DNA from: Ridgeia piscesae
Lineage: Eukaryota > Annelida > Polychaeta > Sabellida > Siboglinidae
NCBI GenBank assembly: GCA_025642075.2
Contig: JAODUO010000417.1
Span: 281,586 to 345,585 of the forward strand
DNA length: 64,000 bases
Direction of reading: 5' to 3'
Shown here: positions 47,805 to 59,461 of the stretch, in pieces
How positions within the stretch are numbered: the first letter of the stretch is position 1
Layout: the number at the start of each line of letters is the position of its first letter
Program-made: the position numbers and the translations under genes
Notes under the pieces: generated by a model
The model's database searches: none
What the model was told of the DNA's origin: nothing
Seen by the model: only the letters and a program-made list of their open reading frames with translations

Positions 47805-47952
47805 TGGGAGGGAGGGAAGGAGGGAAGGAGGGAAGGAGGGAAGGAGGGAAGGAGGGAAGGGAGGAGGGGGAGGGAGGAGGGGGAGGGAGGGAGGGAGGGA
47901 GGGAGGGAGGAGGAGGGAGGGAGGGAGGGAGGGAGGGAGGGAGGGAGGGAGA
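47805..47952. repeat. Polypurine microsatellite (gggaggga)n
   Basis: About 145 bp of nearly pure G/A, gggaaggaggga grading to gggagggaggga. The mirror symmetry and G runs allow triplex or quadruplex structure. Confidence 0.95.
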
Positions 47953-48912
47953 TATATAAACTGAGAGGGAGAGGGCTTCATCTGAACATTATTACCTGCT
48001 GCACTCAGTGTCACAAGAGGCGACAGCATCTTTCATAAGAAGGGTTAACGTGTTGAAATAAATAGTGTGCTGCCACCTAGCGTAGTAAATCTTATTACGA
48101 CTATTTATTTGCGCAGGAAAGATGCTCAAGCTAGCACATGGCTAGAAATTCCTCAAGTGCCGGGGTCGCTGCTACTGATTACGTCAGCACCAGGCAGCAG
48201 TATCCATGGCTGATCACTTTGCTGAATTCTTAATTTAGGCTTAACAAGTGAAATCACCCACCAGGGGTTGTGGGCGGCCTCCGGTCATATATGACAATTT
48301 TGGATGATTTCAGCCGTACGCTGCTTGTGTCGTGCAATGGTTGGGATATTGAAGCAAATATTCGAATACACAAAATTAAGTCATTCGTGGGCTTTAGGCA
48401 CCAAGCATTTTGTGGGCCCTGGTTAAGCCCACGCAAAACTTATTCAAGTTAACACTTCATGACCGCGTGAGCGTTGCAGGCGGGATGCTTGTTCTACGAA
48501 ATCGTCTCAACGACGTTAATATACTTGATAGTTACCGCCTTATATTCGACACTCATTCTCAACCCACCGCGTGGGGCAGAACTATGGGGGAACGTCTGAC
48601 CGGAACACTGTCGAGCAGATACCGCATAGGCCATAGTACAGAGCAACATCGACACGTCAAACTCAGAATTTTGGGCTTCTTCGGAGACACATTGTTGACT
48701 GTGTGCAGTCCGCAGGGACCATGGTCGAATTATTGTGGAGTTCAACCTCTTTCCTCTCACCATCCACATCAGTCAGAAGTCGCTTGTTGATCGGTGGTTC
48801 GTAAATCGACAGCTGTTCCGGTTTGCCGAGATAACTTGTTTGGAAAGCTGCGTCTCCTAGGAGCTCCCCAAACGTACGTCAGTGGTGACTGCACGACCAA
48901 GGACACTGACAA
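47953..48912. other. Spacer without recognised gene
   Basis: The longest frame (48410-48790, 126 codons) has no recognisable domain and no convincing splice neighbours. Confidence 0.4.
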
Positions 48913-49113
48913 TGGCTACTTGCTAACCACTCACGTACAAATGCCCATTTTTGGTTGTTCTTATGTGGAATAAAGTTTATGTTTAGGGTTAATGTTTGTG
49001 TTAGAGTTACGGTTACGGTTAACCTTAGGGTTACGTTTAGATTGAAGGTATTTTGACAAGATTTACATTAGGTGTTTACATACATTTGTACGTGAGTGTT
49101 TAGCAAGTAGCCA
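48913..49113. mobile_element. About 200-bp MITE-like inverted repeat with telomere-like interior
   Basis: Left end TGGCTACTTGCTAACCACTC then acgtacaaatg; right end is its reverse complement with one mismatch (ends gagtgtttagcaagtagcca). The interior holds degenerate gggttaa, ggttac and ccttaggg units resembling telomeric repeats. No target duplication could be fixed. Confidence 0.6.
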
Positions 49114-50420
49114 CCTCCAAGGAAACGTGACGTGAAGTAACGGGTTCCGATTTTATTCAGTTTGTTGTTTCGGTAGCACGGGACACGCCAGTATTTGACC
49201 CCTCTTGCCAATAAATTACCGCTCCCCAAGACTGGTAGCCAACTAGCCTTGCAGGGAAGCGACACCGTACGATAATCCGTATTTTAGGAGTTTTGAAAAC
49301 GAGTTGACTTCGTGGGGAATTATGGGAATAGTTCATACGGAAAACATCCGAGAAACACATGTAGTCTTCCATAGCCATTGTCAAGCAAACTTGAATTGCA
49401 CTGATCGGTATTTCATCAGGTACTATGCGAACATTGAAACAAATTCCAACTGACTTCAGCTGACTCAAAACTTACGGGTGACTTTTGATGACCTATTAAA
49501 TATTTCTGTGATGACGGTGCATAACGGCACTAACGGTATACTGTTTAGGCTAATAAGAACAAGAATAAGAACAAGAACAAGATGTTATTTTTTTGACCCC
49601 AAAATAAGTACATGAATTCAATAATCATAAGGTGAAACATAAACAAAACGTCATACATCAGTAATTTAAAACAGTGAAATGGGGGTCAGTGACTCCTGCT
49701 AAGACTGAAAAGTCGCTATCACAGGAGCCACTAGTAGTAATTATACATTTAGTTTACCTCTCAATATATGTTTACTTCAATAATAATTCTTTCATCAATA
49801 CGACTTGTTTTCTCTTAATAGTTGATTCTATCTCTGATGCATGTGTACATGCTTCTCTGTAGTATAATAAGTAGAAATAATTAAGTAACAATAAAAAAAT
49901 ACATATAACAATTCATTGCATCTATCCATATATGTGCATATTAAAATTCTAATGACTTTGTGTATTAATATCTTTATAGCGTCGAATTGTATTTACATAC
50001 AATACATAACTCTGGTGTTCTCGTTGGCGATGGACACGTTCTGTCAATACGCTACTAGATCTGACCTTGGACAGCTGCAGGCCTGGCCGAGCCTCTGAAG
50101 CCAAATATAGTGGGGCCCGTTGGGTATAAAGGTATCCTATAATGGAAAAGGCTGTGCACGCCATAATAGAGTCGCTTTGCCAGTATAAATCTCTTAACGG
50201 GCATGTGACTCTCCCGTTTCCCGTACGTGGAAAGCATATTCAGCTGGTACAATACGCATTCAATGTCATCGTTTGGTTTGTGCAGGTACCACGTGACTTC
50301 CAGACTTAGATTGTTGTCACTAAAAATGTCGTAGGAGAATGGCAATTAAACAGAAGCTTTAACATAACCTTAAGTCTTTGCATTTTTATGTTCCTGTACA
50401 ACTGTGATGGTATAGACACA
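49114..50420. other. Spacer without recognised gene
   Basis: ORFs 49157-49468 (-) and 50055-50345 (-) are about 100 codons, with no known domain. A short aagaacaag repeat is at 49555-49580. Confidence 0.35.
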
Positions 50421-50424
50421 CGTA

Positions 50425-50464
<40 letters not shown>

Positions 50465-50506
50465 CACACGCACGCACGCACGCACACGCACACACACACA
50501 CACAAG
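50421..50506. repeat. (ACGC)n and (CA)n microsatellite
   Basis: About 85 bp of acgcacgc units, ending in pure CA. Confidence 0.94.
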
Positions 50507-50619
50507 CGAAGTGATGATTTATGTTATGATTAGTAAAGACTCGACTAAGTGATGTAGGTTATAAGATAAAAACAACAAGATAAGTATGCCGAATGTTGAG
50601 TTCTTTCTATGTGTCATTA

Positions 50620-50622
50620 TAT

Positions 50623-50686
<64 letters not shown>
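50620..50686. repeat. (TA)n microsatellite
   Basis: About 60 bp of alternating TA. Confidence 0.94.
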
Positions 50687-50687
<1 letters not shown>

Positions 50688-51071
50688 TCTAGTTATTTAA
50701 GAGGACTGAAGAGTGGTAACCCCTAGGGCTATCATCAATTTTGTACAAGTGGTAATTGTTTAATGTCTATTCACATGGATGAAAGCACTCCCGTGCAATA
50801 TTGGGATAATCACGCATTCTCGTGTCCGTTGTAGACCAATAATCGTTATTTAGACGGACCATTGATCATGCATGTCTCTCATTTTAGGTGTAATTCAACC
50901 CATTCTTTGCAATGCAATTAAGAGCTTGTATCCGAAAAGACTACATTGATGGTATCAGATGTCATGGTTTTGTGTTTAGATTCCACACCTATGCTCCGTT
51001 GCCAGTGCATTAGGGTCTTCGTTCGTATTCCAAATCTTTAATATAGATACGTGACCCCATCACATTTTCAA

Positions 51072-51073
51072 TA

Positions 51074-51135
<62 letters not shown>

Positions 51136-51138
51136 GGC
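51072..51138. repeat. (ACTT)n tetranucleotide microsatellite
   Basis: About 16 perfect acttactt units, followed directly by a duplicated segment of about 70 bp (ggcttacttgtggctatcgt, ttgtataggccga.aaaacg) at about 51136-51205 and 51212-51275. Confidence 0.93.
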
Positions 51139-53304
51139 TTACTTGTGGCTATCGTCCTTTTGTATAGGCCGACAAAACGTTCTTCAGAAGTTCAGAGGCC
51201 TCTGTCTGGCTTACTTGTGGCTATCGTCCTTTCTATTGTATAGGCCGAGAAAACGTTCTTCAGAGGCATCTGTCCTGAACTCTTGCTTCAAGCTGCCTCC
51301 AGGTCTCCCCGCCTTCTTGGTGTCCCCGTGTAGGTCCTACGCCAGTTAGTCTTAGGTATTCTAGCCTTGAGGATTCAATTGGAGAAACTCGACGCTGAAT
51401 TTTGGAGCGTGTACCCAATCCATCCACATCTTCATCTAATCTCATCTTCCAATGCTTGCTGTGACACCTGCGTTTGTGCAGCCCTGCTCTCGGGTGACAC
51501 TGGTTAGCTTAGGTAGGTGAAGTTAAAAGATACTTGGCGTGTAGACGGCGTGTCACGTCAACTGTCAAGTCGACTCAGATGTGTGCAGATGTCGTGTACC
51601 GCAGTGAGCATTCCACGCACGCACGCAACGCACGCACGCACGCACGCACGCACGCGACACACACCCGCACACGACACACACGCACGCACACACACACACA
51701 CACACAAATGCACCCATAGTACGCATGTACATATTCACCATATGCACTCACGCGCCGCCACATTTGCATTGACGATATTACGATGATGACACGGATACAA
51801 AGAATATGGGAAAACACAAATATTGACGATAAAAACAGCAATGGCCGTCTTATTTTAGTAGCTAAGATATTGGCTGCCAGCATGCAGATTTATGCTCAAG
51901 TGCACCTCCTTCCAGCGTGCCCGGGTCAGATATGGGTGCATTAACAATGAGGACATTCCTTGTTCTTTTATCAGGACATCAGCCTTATGTAAACCCGGTT
52001 TTTCACGTGAAAACAACTCATAGACGGTCTTCCAAGGACTACTCAGCAGCTTGTTCCGCTTGCATCGCGACACCACAGTGGCCCAGCGAGCGGTCTCTTC
52101 CTTCCCCGTGTGTGATCACCACTTGCGCTAGGTTGGTGATTCTTCGTTGTAGGGTGTTTGCCAGATTGTGTTAAACATCGAAGTTGAGGTTTGTTTGTAT
52201 GGACTGAACGTATTCGTGCACATCTTACTTCTGTTACTCGACTTGTTTGGTTGATTGGTTGATTTCGCCATATGCCAAACAGCAGTACTCACTATTGGGT
52301 TTATCATCATCGTTTAGTGATAAATGCAACTTGGCAGTACGCTAACAATATGTTAGCATGCGCCTGAACGGCTTGCTTCGGTGGTGTCGATGTGTATGTC
52401 TCGCCACCAAACGCTTTTGTCACTTCAGTTCCCCGCTGTCGGCTCGGCTGTTGAAGAGCTTTAGCCGACGGTCATTTTTTAGAGCTTTATACGTTCTCCG
52501 TAATCCGCGATTTACACCGAAACGAATGACTATTTAAAACAAGACAAATACAACCAAATAACGCAAACGAACTCTCTGCATGTTGACCTTGTGGAAATGA
52601 CTTAGTCTTTCTGCCGTGGCTCACAGGTTACGCAATTTGTGAAGACTCCGGAAACTTGAACTAAGATGACCAGTGGCATATGTTAGATTAGAAAAGGACC
52701 AACAGGCGCTGCGTCACTTTTACTTGTCCACGGTCAACTCTGGACGTGCAGCAACTGAAGAACATTGATGGTATTTATTGTTAAGCAAGACGTTATTGTC
52801 ATTTAAGTGTGGCATAACTGACAACAAATGAAAGCGACGTTCATTGACTCCAAGCAATTACATTGTTTAATTGAAGATGCAACAATATAATGACTTCAAT
52901 CCGTCGAGGCGCGGCTCCCAGAGGTGTCTGCTTGAACGTGTCGTCCCAGAAGAATCGACTCGACTGCATCGATTAAAGTCGGGTCTCAACGACCGGAAAC
53001 TCGATTATTTAACTTGATTGTAATAATGCCAACGTGTCGCAACGTACCAGACAGTTTGATGTGCATACGATAGCGTCAAATCAGAAGATCGGCGGGCGCC
53101 ATTGATAACATCAGCATTCGTTTGCTGCACTTGCCCATAAAACCGGCTCTCTGGCAGCCAGTATCATAGCTAATAAAATGCGTCAGCTGGTGCTGTTTTT
53201 TTTATCGCATACGCGTTCGTGCGTGTGGCGAATAGGTTTATGCCTTTCTTCATCTATTTGCTAAAGTCCACCAGGAACAGTTTACATAATAATCACAACG
53301 GTAT
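51139..53304. other. Spacer with possible decayed LINE sequence; no gene recognised
   Basis: The minus strand of 51230-51445 has a Gly-Arg-Pro-rich, LINE-C-terminus-like flavour, but too broken to assign. An (ACGC)n/CA tract is at 51617-51708. Sequence 51880-52140 has an open minus frame without a recognised domain. The remainder is unique-looking. Confidence 0.3.
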
Positions 53305-53305
53305 T

Positions 53306-53496
53306 GTTGTGTGTGTGTGTGTGTGTGTGTGCGTGTGCGTGTGCGTGTGCGTGTGCGTGTGCGTGTGCGTGTGCGTGTGCGTGTGCGTGTGCGTGCGCGT
53401 GCGCTTGCGGTTGCGCGTGTGCGCGTGCGCGTGCGCGTGCGCGTGCGCGTGCGCGTGCGCGTGCGCTTGCGCGTGCGCGTGCGTGTGTGTGTATGC
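53306..53496. repeat. GT / GTGCGT / GCGTGC alternating tract
   Basis: About 190 bp of strictly alternating purine-pyrimidine sequence, GT first, then GTGCGT, then GCGCGT-rich. CG-rich alternation of this kind is the strongest Z-DNA-forming class. Long ORFs on both strands are artefacts. Confidence 0.95.
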
Positions 53497-53830
53497 GTTA
53501 ACTTTCCTGTGATGATTACTGTGAAGAGTTTCGAATGTCGTTAAATGCAATAAAATATTACGTTTTTTATAAATCACTGTCACGGATTATGGCGCACTAC
53601 TGTCACGTGATTTACGCTTGCTATCAAAATATGCCTCAAAACTGTTTGCTCGTGTTAATTTGCGACAAATAACTGTGCTGTGAGGTTATATACATCCTAA
53701 CGAACTACCCGTAATATTTATACCATAAATGCTTTGTCGTTTCGCTGCACATTGATGATTTTACACATATCGCGCATGCGCAGAAACGTCAACCGGAACG
53801 TTTTTAACGCCCTGAGAAATGTAAGCGCCA
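53497..53830 (+). repeat. Composite repeat A-B, copy 1
   Basis: Block A (53497-53705) runs from gttaactttcctgtgatgat to cctaacgaac. Block B (53717-53830) contains aatgctttgtcgtttcgctg, ttgatgattttaca and gcgcatgcgcagaaacgt. Both blocks recur at 59121-59461, where A is inverted but B keeps the same orientation. Confidence 0.75.
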
Positions 53831-53839
53831 CATCGGCAT

Positions 53840-54120
53840 GTCAAGCGACTTCGTGCTTGCTGAATGCCAGGTCGGTGTGTGGCGTGAATCAAAGTGGGGA
53901 AATCACTGCGATCTGTGATCGAGGACAACGACCTGGGTCTACTCGCTGCCGCCCACACCTGACTGAGTCCCAATGACTTCGCTTCTACTGGTCCCGTCAC
54001 ACCTGCTGTCGACGAACTACGACCTATTCCCTGGCTGTGGTGTTGCTGTGGTCCACAAGTCGGGCTTCGTGATACAACACCAAACGCCGACATTCGCATA
54101 TGTGGCAATCACAGCAATAC
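53840..54120 (+). mobile_element. CR1-like LINE endonuclease-domain relic
   Basis: Two frames together show the apurinic-endonuclease pattern of CR1/jockey LINEs: LLNARSV near 53860, an I-EDNDLGLLAAAHT-LSPNDF stretch corresponding to the catalytic ET-W region but with Glu-Thr lost, then YDLFPGCGVAVVHKSGF at about 54020-54075. Frameshifts and the altered catalytic residues show it is inactive. Block B directly upstream may be its 5' UTR. Confidence 0.7.
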
Positions 54121-54496
54121 CTATGAATCTGTTCGTCTATCAATCTATCCTCTACCAATACAAGATACGTATGTATTGTCCTTAAACATGACGACAGTTG
54201 GATGCTAAACGGTGACAACGGCGTATATATGACAGAAGAGTGTGGGAAGAGAGCTGGGACGAAGACGGAGACATGTGGCCGGCAGTGTACGTGACAGGCT
54301 AGCTCACTGCCTTCAGACACAACTCGTAACTTCATCCGTGCGCAGTGCAAAACTCGAATACGAGTGAAAAAGCTGCCGCATGTGGCGACCAGAAACAACT
54401 GTTTGCAATTGTATCTGTGTTCCTACACATTAATAACGACACACCACTGCGTCCGTGTTACTCGTTCGACACATTAGCAACACTACCCGTACTTAA

Positions 54497-54988
54497 AGCG
54501 ACATGATCAGTTCGTGGCTTTTTATTTTTATTGCAAAATCATGTTAATCAGTATAAGTTATAACGTACTGACCGCCAATAAACGTTTTATCGAAACAGAA
54601 CTGACTTCGTAATGTTAAACGTCGAATGTTTATAAGAATCCCGACGCTGTCACTCAAATCGCCGCCAGTGACACCCACCCTTTGACCTTTACCAACTGGG
54701 AGCCGTGCACCTGGCTGGGTGTGGCGTTAGTGGCGTCAACTTGTGTTCACGTGATACTGCATCGCGTGATCATGCATTTCCTTCTGGGCTTTTAGCCACG
54801 CCTACAACGGTTTCGAAAACGCCTCGTGGTCGATGTGTACACAGAGTTAAGCGCCCTTACTGCGTCAATTTTTTACCCCTAAAGGGTACACGAAAACATA
54901 TTTTGACTGTCTTTACGCTATAATAGGTATAATTTATACCGTATAACATGATTTTGCAAACAAAAAACCACGAACGGACCATGTCGCT
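54497..54988. mobile_element. TTAA-flanked MITE family M, copy 2 (492 bp)
   Basis: Ends AGCGACATGATCAGTTCGTG and the near-complement CACGAACGGACCATGTCGCT. TTAA lies on both sides (54493-54496, 54989-54992). It is collinear with the copy at 20052-20542, with small indels (for example extra gggagccgtgcac here). Confidence 0.82.
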
Positions 54989-55069
54989 TTAAGCAGTTAT
55001 GTTGGATTCCAGTCGTACATCGAATTAAATATAAATTGGCTTTTGTTACACACCGTATCTTTCTACTGA

Positions 55070-55415
55070 ACAACCGACATACTTAGTTAATCTACCATAT
55101 TTATATGATATCCCTAGGACCCTTGGATTGTCTATTACCAAACAACTTTTTATTCAAAAAATTAAGCTCAATATTGGTAAACATGCTTTCGCTATACCTG
55201 CGTCAACAATCTGGAATCAACTCTTTATTACACTTAAATCATCTGAAACTACAGCAAACGTTCGTAAATAAACTCTAAATATAATTGTCTAATTTGCTTT
55301 TTTACCATAATCTTTCGGCAACTCCATGCTCAATGATTTTGTTGGTTGCCCTTCTGAGCTTGAATATTTCAAGGATATAGGCGCTACAGAAGTGTTACTT
55401 ACTTATACTCACATA
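55070..55415 (+). mobile_element. LINE 3' end, family T, array-free copy
   Basis: The open stretch includes PTYLVNLPYLYDIPRTLGLS, KLNIGKHAFAIPASTIWNQL and a SSETTANVRK tail, the conserved C-terminus of CR1/jockey-group reverse transcriptases. The 3' UTR follows with caactccatgctcaatgatt, ttgcccttctgagcttgaat and ataggcgctacagaagtgtt. Compared with the other two family copies, part of the UTR around the ccatgctcc block is deleted. Confidence 0.78.
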
Positions 55416-57445
55416 TTCTCGGAAAAGATCGCGAAAATTCGGGCCGAACGTCGTTAAGATGCAGAACGTAGCAGGTGTACCGCAGACATTGCTACTGACT
55501 GCACTTGAGTTGACAGCCAGTGAGGCTTATATTGGAAACGAGAGCATGTCGTAGAAATAATTATCCCCGGAAGCAATACAAATTGTGTCAAGTTATATGT
55601 GTCGTAGATACATGTTCATGTCGATGGCGGCGTCGCGCTAGCCATGGTGGCCTATGCTATGTTTTGGTAGTTTTTCGTCCATATTCCAGACACGTGTCAA
55701 GTCCAGCGTAATCGTGATTACACAGCCGCTGCGCGTACGTGTTACACCGCCCCATACGCCCTATTCAATGGAGCATTACGTTATTTTGCAGCCACTTCAC
55801 AGTAACCACTCATTTAATTGGGTGGGGCCATATATGTCTGCTCCCACGGAAATTTCTTGCAGAAGCTGCCGCTTTGCCACCCCTGTTCACGCGCACATTA
55901 ATGCATTTGTTATACCTGAAATCTAGTTCAACAGTGTGACGATCCAGTTGTGTTTCAATTAACCAACTGTCAACATTTTACAGCATAATTTTGTTCAGTC
56001 CCTGGTATATTTTCTGGCATGTCTTTTCGGGCCATTTCATCTGCTGCACAATCATTGAATACGACACAGATAGAAAGGTGATACTTCCGTTATCAATCGC
56101 TAAACGTATAAGCAGTTCTCAGTCATATACAAAAGTGCGATTTCCGTTATCAGTCGCAAAATGTGTTAGCAATTCATATACTCAATGATATTGATGACGC
56201 CAGACGCCGCGAGACACTCACAAAAATGTCACCAAGCACAGACAATTGCTGCCCACTCGTAATCAGGTAGTATATGGACGTGTTCCTGGAACAACGCTTA
56301 GTGCCATCATATATCAGAACTCCGCCCGACCCACCAGCTGCTCCGTAACGAAGTGAACCGCGGCCTCGAGAGAGAGACTGATAAATCAGACGACGGCATC
56401 GACACACTCATTATTACTCTAGTAACAATCCTAGCCTGACGATCATTTAATCCCTCTAATCCCTTTAATCAATCTAAGAACAAATGTTTCTAAAATGTCT
56501 GTCGTACACGTGTATGGAACGTGCTCTGTTGGTCTTCTTCGTTTGGAGGGAATAATAATAAAAGTAGAAACGGTCGTAATAATCGTGAACACTAAATACC
56601 ACCAACGTACACTTGGACAAGAAATTAATTATGTCCGGCTGAAGCTTAAATGCTAAATATTTTATTTAAGTCAAAGACGATAATTAGAATTACTAACACA
56701 TTATTGAAAGCTAGTAACAGAGTATTGGAATCTATTAACACAGTATTGAAACGACGACGCTGAAGGGGATTCAGATTTGCCACGAAGCCAACCGAAGCAC
56801 CGATATCACATTGACATGACGTTTGTACAACGTTAACACAACGTTGGTATGGTGTTTACTAAAACCTGTATCGTTATTGACATGTTGTCATGGGATTATT
56901 CTCGTCGTAATGTTGTTCGTTGTATTTACAAATAGTGATATATTGCAAGGAAGATTGTTCGCTATTTCTACAGAGAAAACGTTTCTTTTTGTTACATAAA
57001 TAGGTTCTTGTGTACGGAAAGTTCATTGCAGCTACAATAAAAATAATATTTAGTGTTTAAAATAAGGTTCCTCTGCATAGAAAGATGATCTCTCTTAATA
57101 CATAGGGGGATGAGTGTGTGGTGATACGTAGTTAATTTTTCACAAAATAAAAGAGTTTCTGCACAGAAGAAGGTTCGTTGTTTTCTAAAGATATTATTCC
57201 TATAAAGAACAAAATTTTTCTTGAAAAAAACCTATATTCGGTGTTGCAGACAGGGTTCGTATGTATGGAAGTATATTGACTTGTTTTTTAAAATAGGGCT
57301 TTCTGTACGGAAGAATATTTATCTTTGTTCAAAAAAACGGTTTCTCTGCTCTTGCATAGATGGATTGTTGTTTCGAAGAAAGTTCGTCCACAAGGAATTA
57401 CTTGCCTTATTGTTACAAAAGAGGGTAGTACTGCATGGAATTATA
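55416..57445. other. Spacer without recognised gene
   Basis: AT-rich with no domain recognised. The ORF 55654-55926 has no family match. Repeated phrases aa(g)tgcgatttccgttatcag are at about 56085 and 56140. Confidence 0.4.
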
Positions 57446-57447
57446 TT

Positions 57448-57523
57448 TGTTGTTGTTGTTGTTGTTGTTGTTGCTGCTTCTGCTGCTGCTGCTGCTGCGG
57501 CTGTTGTTGTTGTTGTTCTTGTT
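57448..57523. repeat. (GTT)n/(GCT)n trinucleotide microsatellite
   Basis: About 75 bp of gttgttgtt, then ctgctgctg, then gttgttgtt. Confidence 0.94.
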
Positions 57524-57607
57524 GCAAGAGGATTCTTCCACTACAACACGCAGCTGTTTTGGAGTTTGTTGCTTCACGACCATAAACTAATGGATTTTAA
57601 TTCCATG

Positions 57608-57735
57608 TCGGCGAACAATCCAGTAATAAAAATGGGTGCAACTTGCAACTCACGCAACAACATCAAAGTTCAAATTCTTAAGGTGTTGCGTGAGTTGCAA
57701 GTTGTACCCATTTTTATTACTGGTTTGTCCGCCGA
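57608..57735. repeat. 128-bp hairpin with about 50-bp arms
   Basis: Arms: tcggcgaacaatccagtaat, aaaaatgggtgcaacttgca, actcacgcaaca and the near-exact reverse complement. Only a few mismatches and a loop of about 20 bases. The size and pairing fit a foldback MITE or a microRNA-like precursor; no flanking target duplication was seen. Confidence 0.85.
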
Positions 57736-59120
57736 TTGTCCGAGATACATTAAACATCGTATATGTGCACCTACCAACGCAGAATCACATGTAGAGGGCA
57801 GATGTGTCACATGTCGCTCACTGACTCGCGTGTGCCATCCTAATTTCGTCCAGAATCCGCGCAAATATGCATAGAATGACGTACGCGTTGTGGTTTAGCA
57901 TGTAAATGTGCAGTTTAGCATACGAGTGTGTAGTTAAGCACCTAAGTGTGTATATATGTCTGCTGGACAGGTACTCACCCCGGTCACCCGTGTTGCACAG
58001 AGTGTAAGTCCGCGTTGGTGGTCGGCGGCCGGGTCTACCCCGCGCTGACAGCCGCAGAGAGCGCATGGCAGACCCGATGTGGAGCTCTCGACTACCCAGG
58101 GTTGCGCCTTCCTCGATGCGTGCCCTCGCCTTGCTAGACGTCCTCACCGTTTCGTCGACCCAGCCACAATGTGTAACAGACTGACGACGCCCACATGATG
58201 TTTTCGCCTCGTTTATTCCCGTATTCTGACGTACGGCTTCGAGAATCGAGACACATTCGCAACTGTTTCCCTAGGCGGATAACGCTCCACAATCTGGCTT
58301 CTGCGCTCGGATTCGCCGATATCAGCGAGACGCGACTAGAATGCGACGCCAGCTGGCCTAGGCAAAGACGCGAGTGTCGGGTTACGTTGCAGCGGCACCG
58401 CAGACGAGACGCTTTTGCGGCAATGTCCGCTGGATGGCAGATGCCTGTCGCTGATGGCTTAGCGGGCGTAGGCCGCTCGATAAGACGTAATGGCGGAATA
58501 CAAAGCGAATGTCGATCCGAGAGTCAGCGTAATCAGTCGCATTAAGCTCCGACAAACATCTTACATTAGCATCATCCCCAGCTGATAACATAACTGATGG
58601 CGGAAACCTCTTATATATGACGTCTACAATGATGATGATAAATAGCGTGTCAGATCAATTGAATTTGAATACCATCTTCACATATTAAGGAGGTGTTCAG
58701 TTGGGATATGATAGAGGTTCAAGGACACTTACAATAATTCAAACTTTAATGATGGGTTTTTAGAATTCAAATATTTTATTTACTCTAAGGTAAATGCAAG
58801 TATACTGTTTCAAGATCACAATAAAATACCAAAGTGTCACATCGAATCTAACATTTAAAATAATTGGTTTGGTATTTGCAGATGCGTTTGGAATCATTTC
58901 TAAAGTTATGGTTTTATATATAACATTTGTAAATGTGCTCTTTTCCCACAATTAAAACATGTGCATTTTATTCACATTCAACGATAATATCAGCAACAAC
59001 CAGTATTGAAATTGATGAGTTAATTGTAATCTATTGTAATGTCAATCCAACTCAGTTGAGTTGCTAATAAAACTTGTGTTATAAATTAGCTGATTTATAC
59101 TGATAACAATATTACGGGTT
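57736..59120. other. Spacer; CpG-rich patch at about 57960-58550
   Basis: A minus-strand open stretch ends in a GACCGGG|gtgagt donor at about 57977-57972 and could be a first exon, but the peptide is Arg/Gly-rich and unrecognised. From 58600 to 59120 the sequence is AT-rich with nothing seen. Confidence 0.3.
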
Positions 59121-59461
59121 GTTCGTTAGGATGTATATAACCTCTCAGCAAAGTTATTTGTCGCAAATTAACACGAGGCATACAAGTTCTGAGGCATATT
59201 TTGATAGCAAGCGTAAATCACGTGACTCTAGTGCGCCATAATCCGTGACAGTGAGTTATAAAAAACATAATATTTTATTGCATTTAACGACATTTTAAGA
59301 AACTCTTCATAGTAATCATCACAGGAACGTTAACGAACAGCTCGTGGCGTTTATACCGAAAATGCTTTGTTGTTTCGCTGGACATTGATGATTTTACATT
59401 TATTGCGCATGCGCAGAAACGTAAACCGGAACGTTTTTAACGACCGGAAAAATGTAGGCGC
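59121..59461. repeat. Composite repeat A-B, copy 2, with block A inverted
   Basis: Block A occupies 59121-59334 in reverse orientation relative to 53497-53705 (starts gttcgttaggatgtatataa, ends cgttaac). Block B (59349-59461) is in the same orientation as copy 1. Both A and B are about 85-90% identical to copy 1. Confidence 0.75.

Noticed and set aside
48410..48790. 126-codon plus-strand ORF
   Set aside because: No domain, no splice context and an equally long overlapping minus frame; probably chance.
51230..51445. Possible LINE C-terminal fragment on the minus strand
   Set aside because: Only a weak Gly-Arg-Pro-rich resemblance with several stops; not enough to assign.
57972..58147. GC-rich minus-strand open frame with a gtgagt donor, possible first exon
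   Set aside because: The in-frame start listed at 58147 is GTG, the peptide is low-complexity Arg/Gly-rich, and no downstream partner exon was found.
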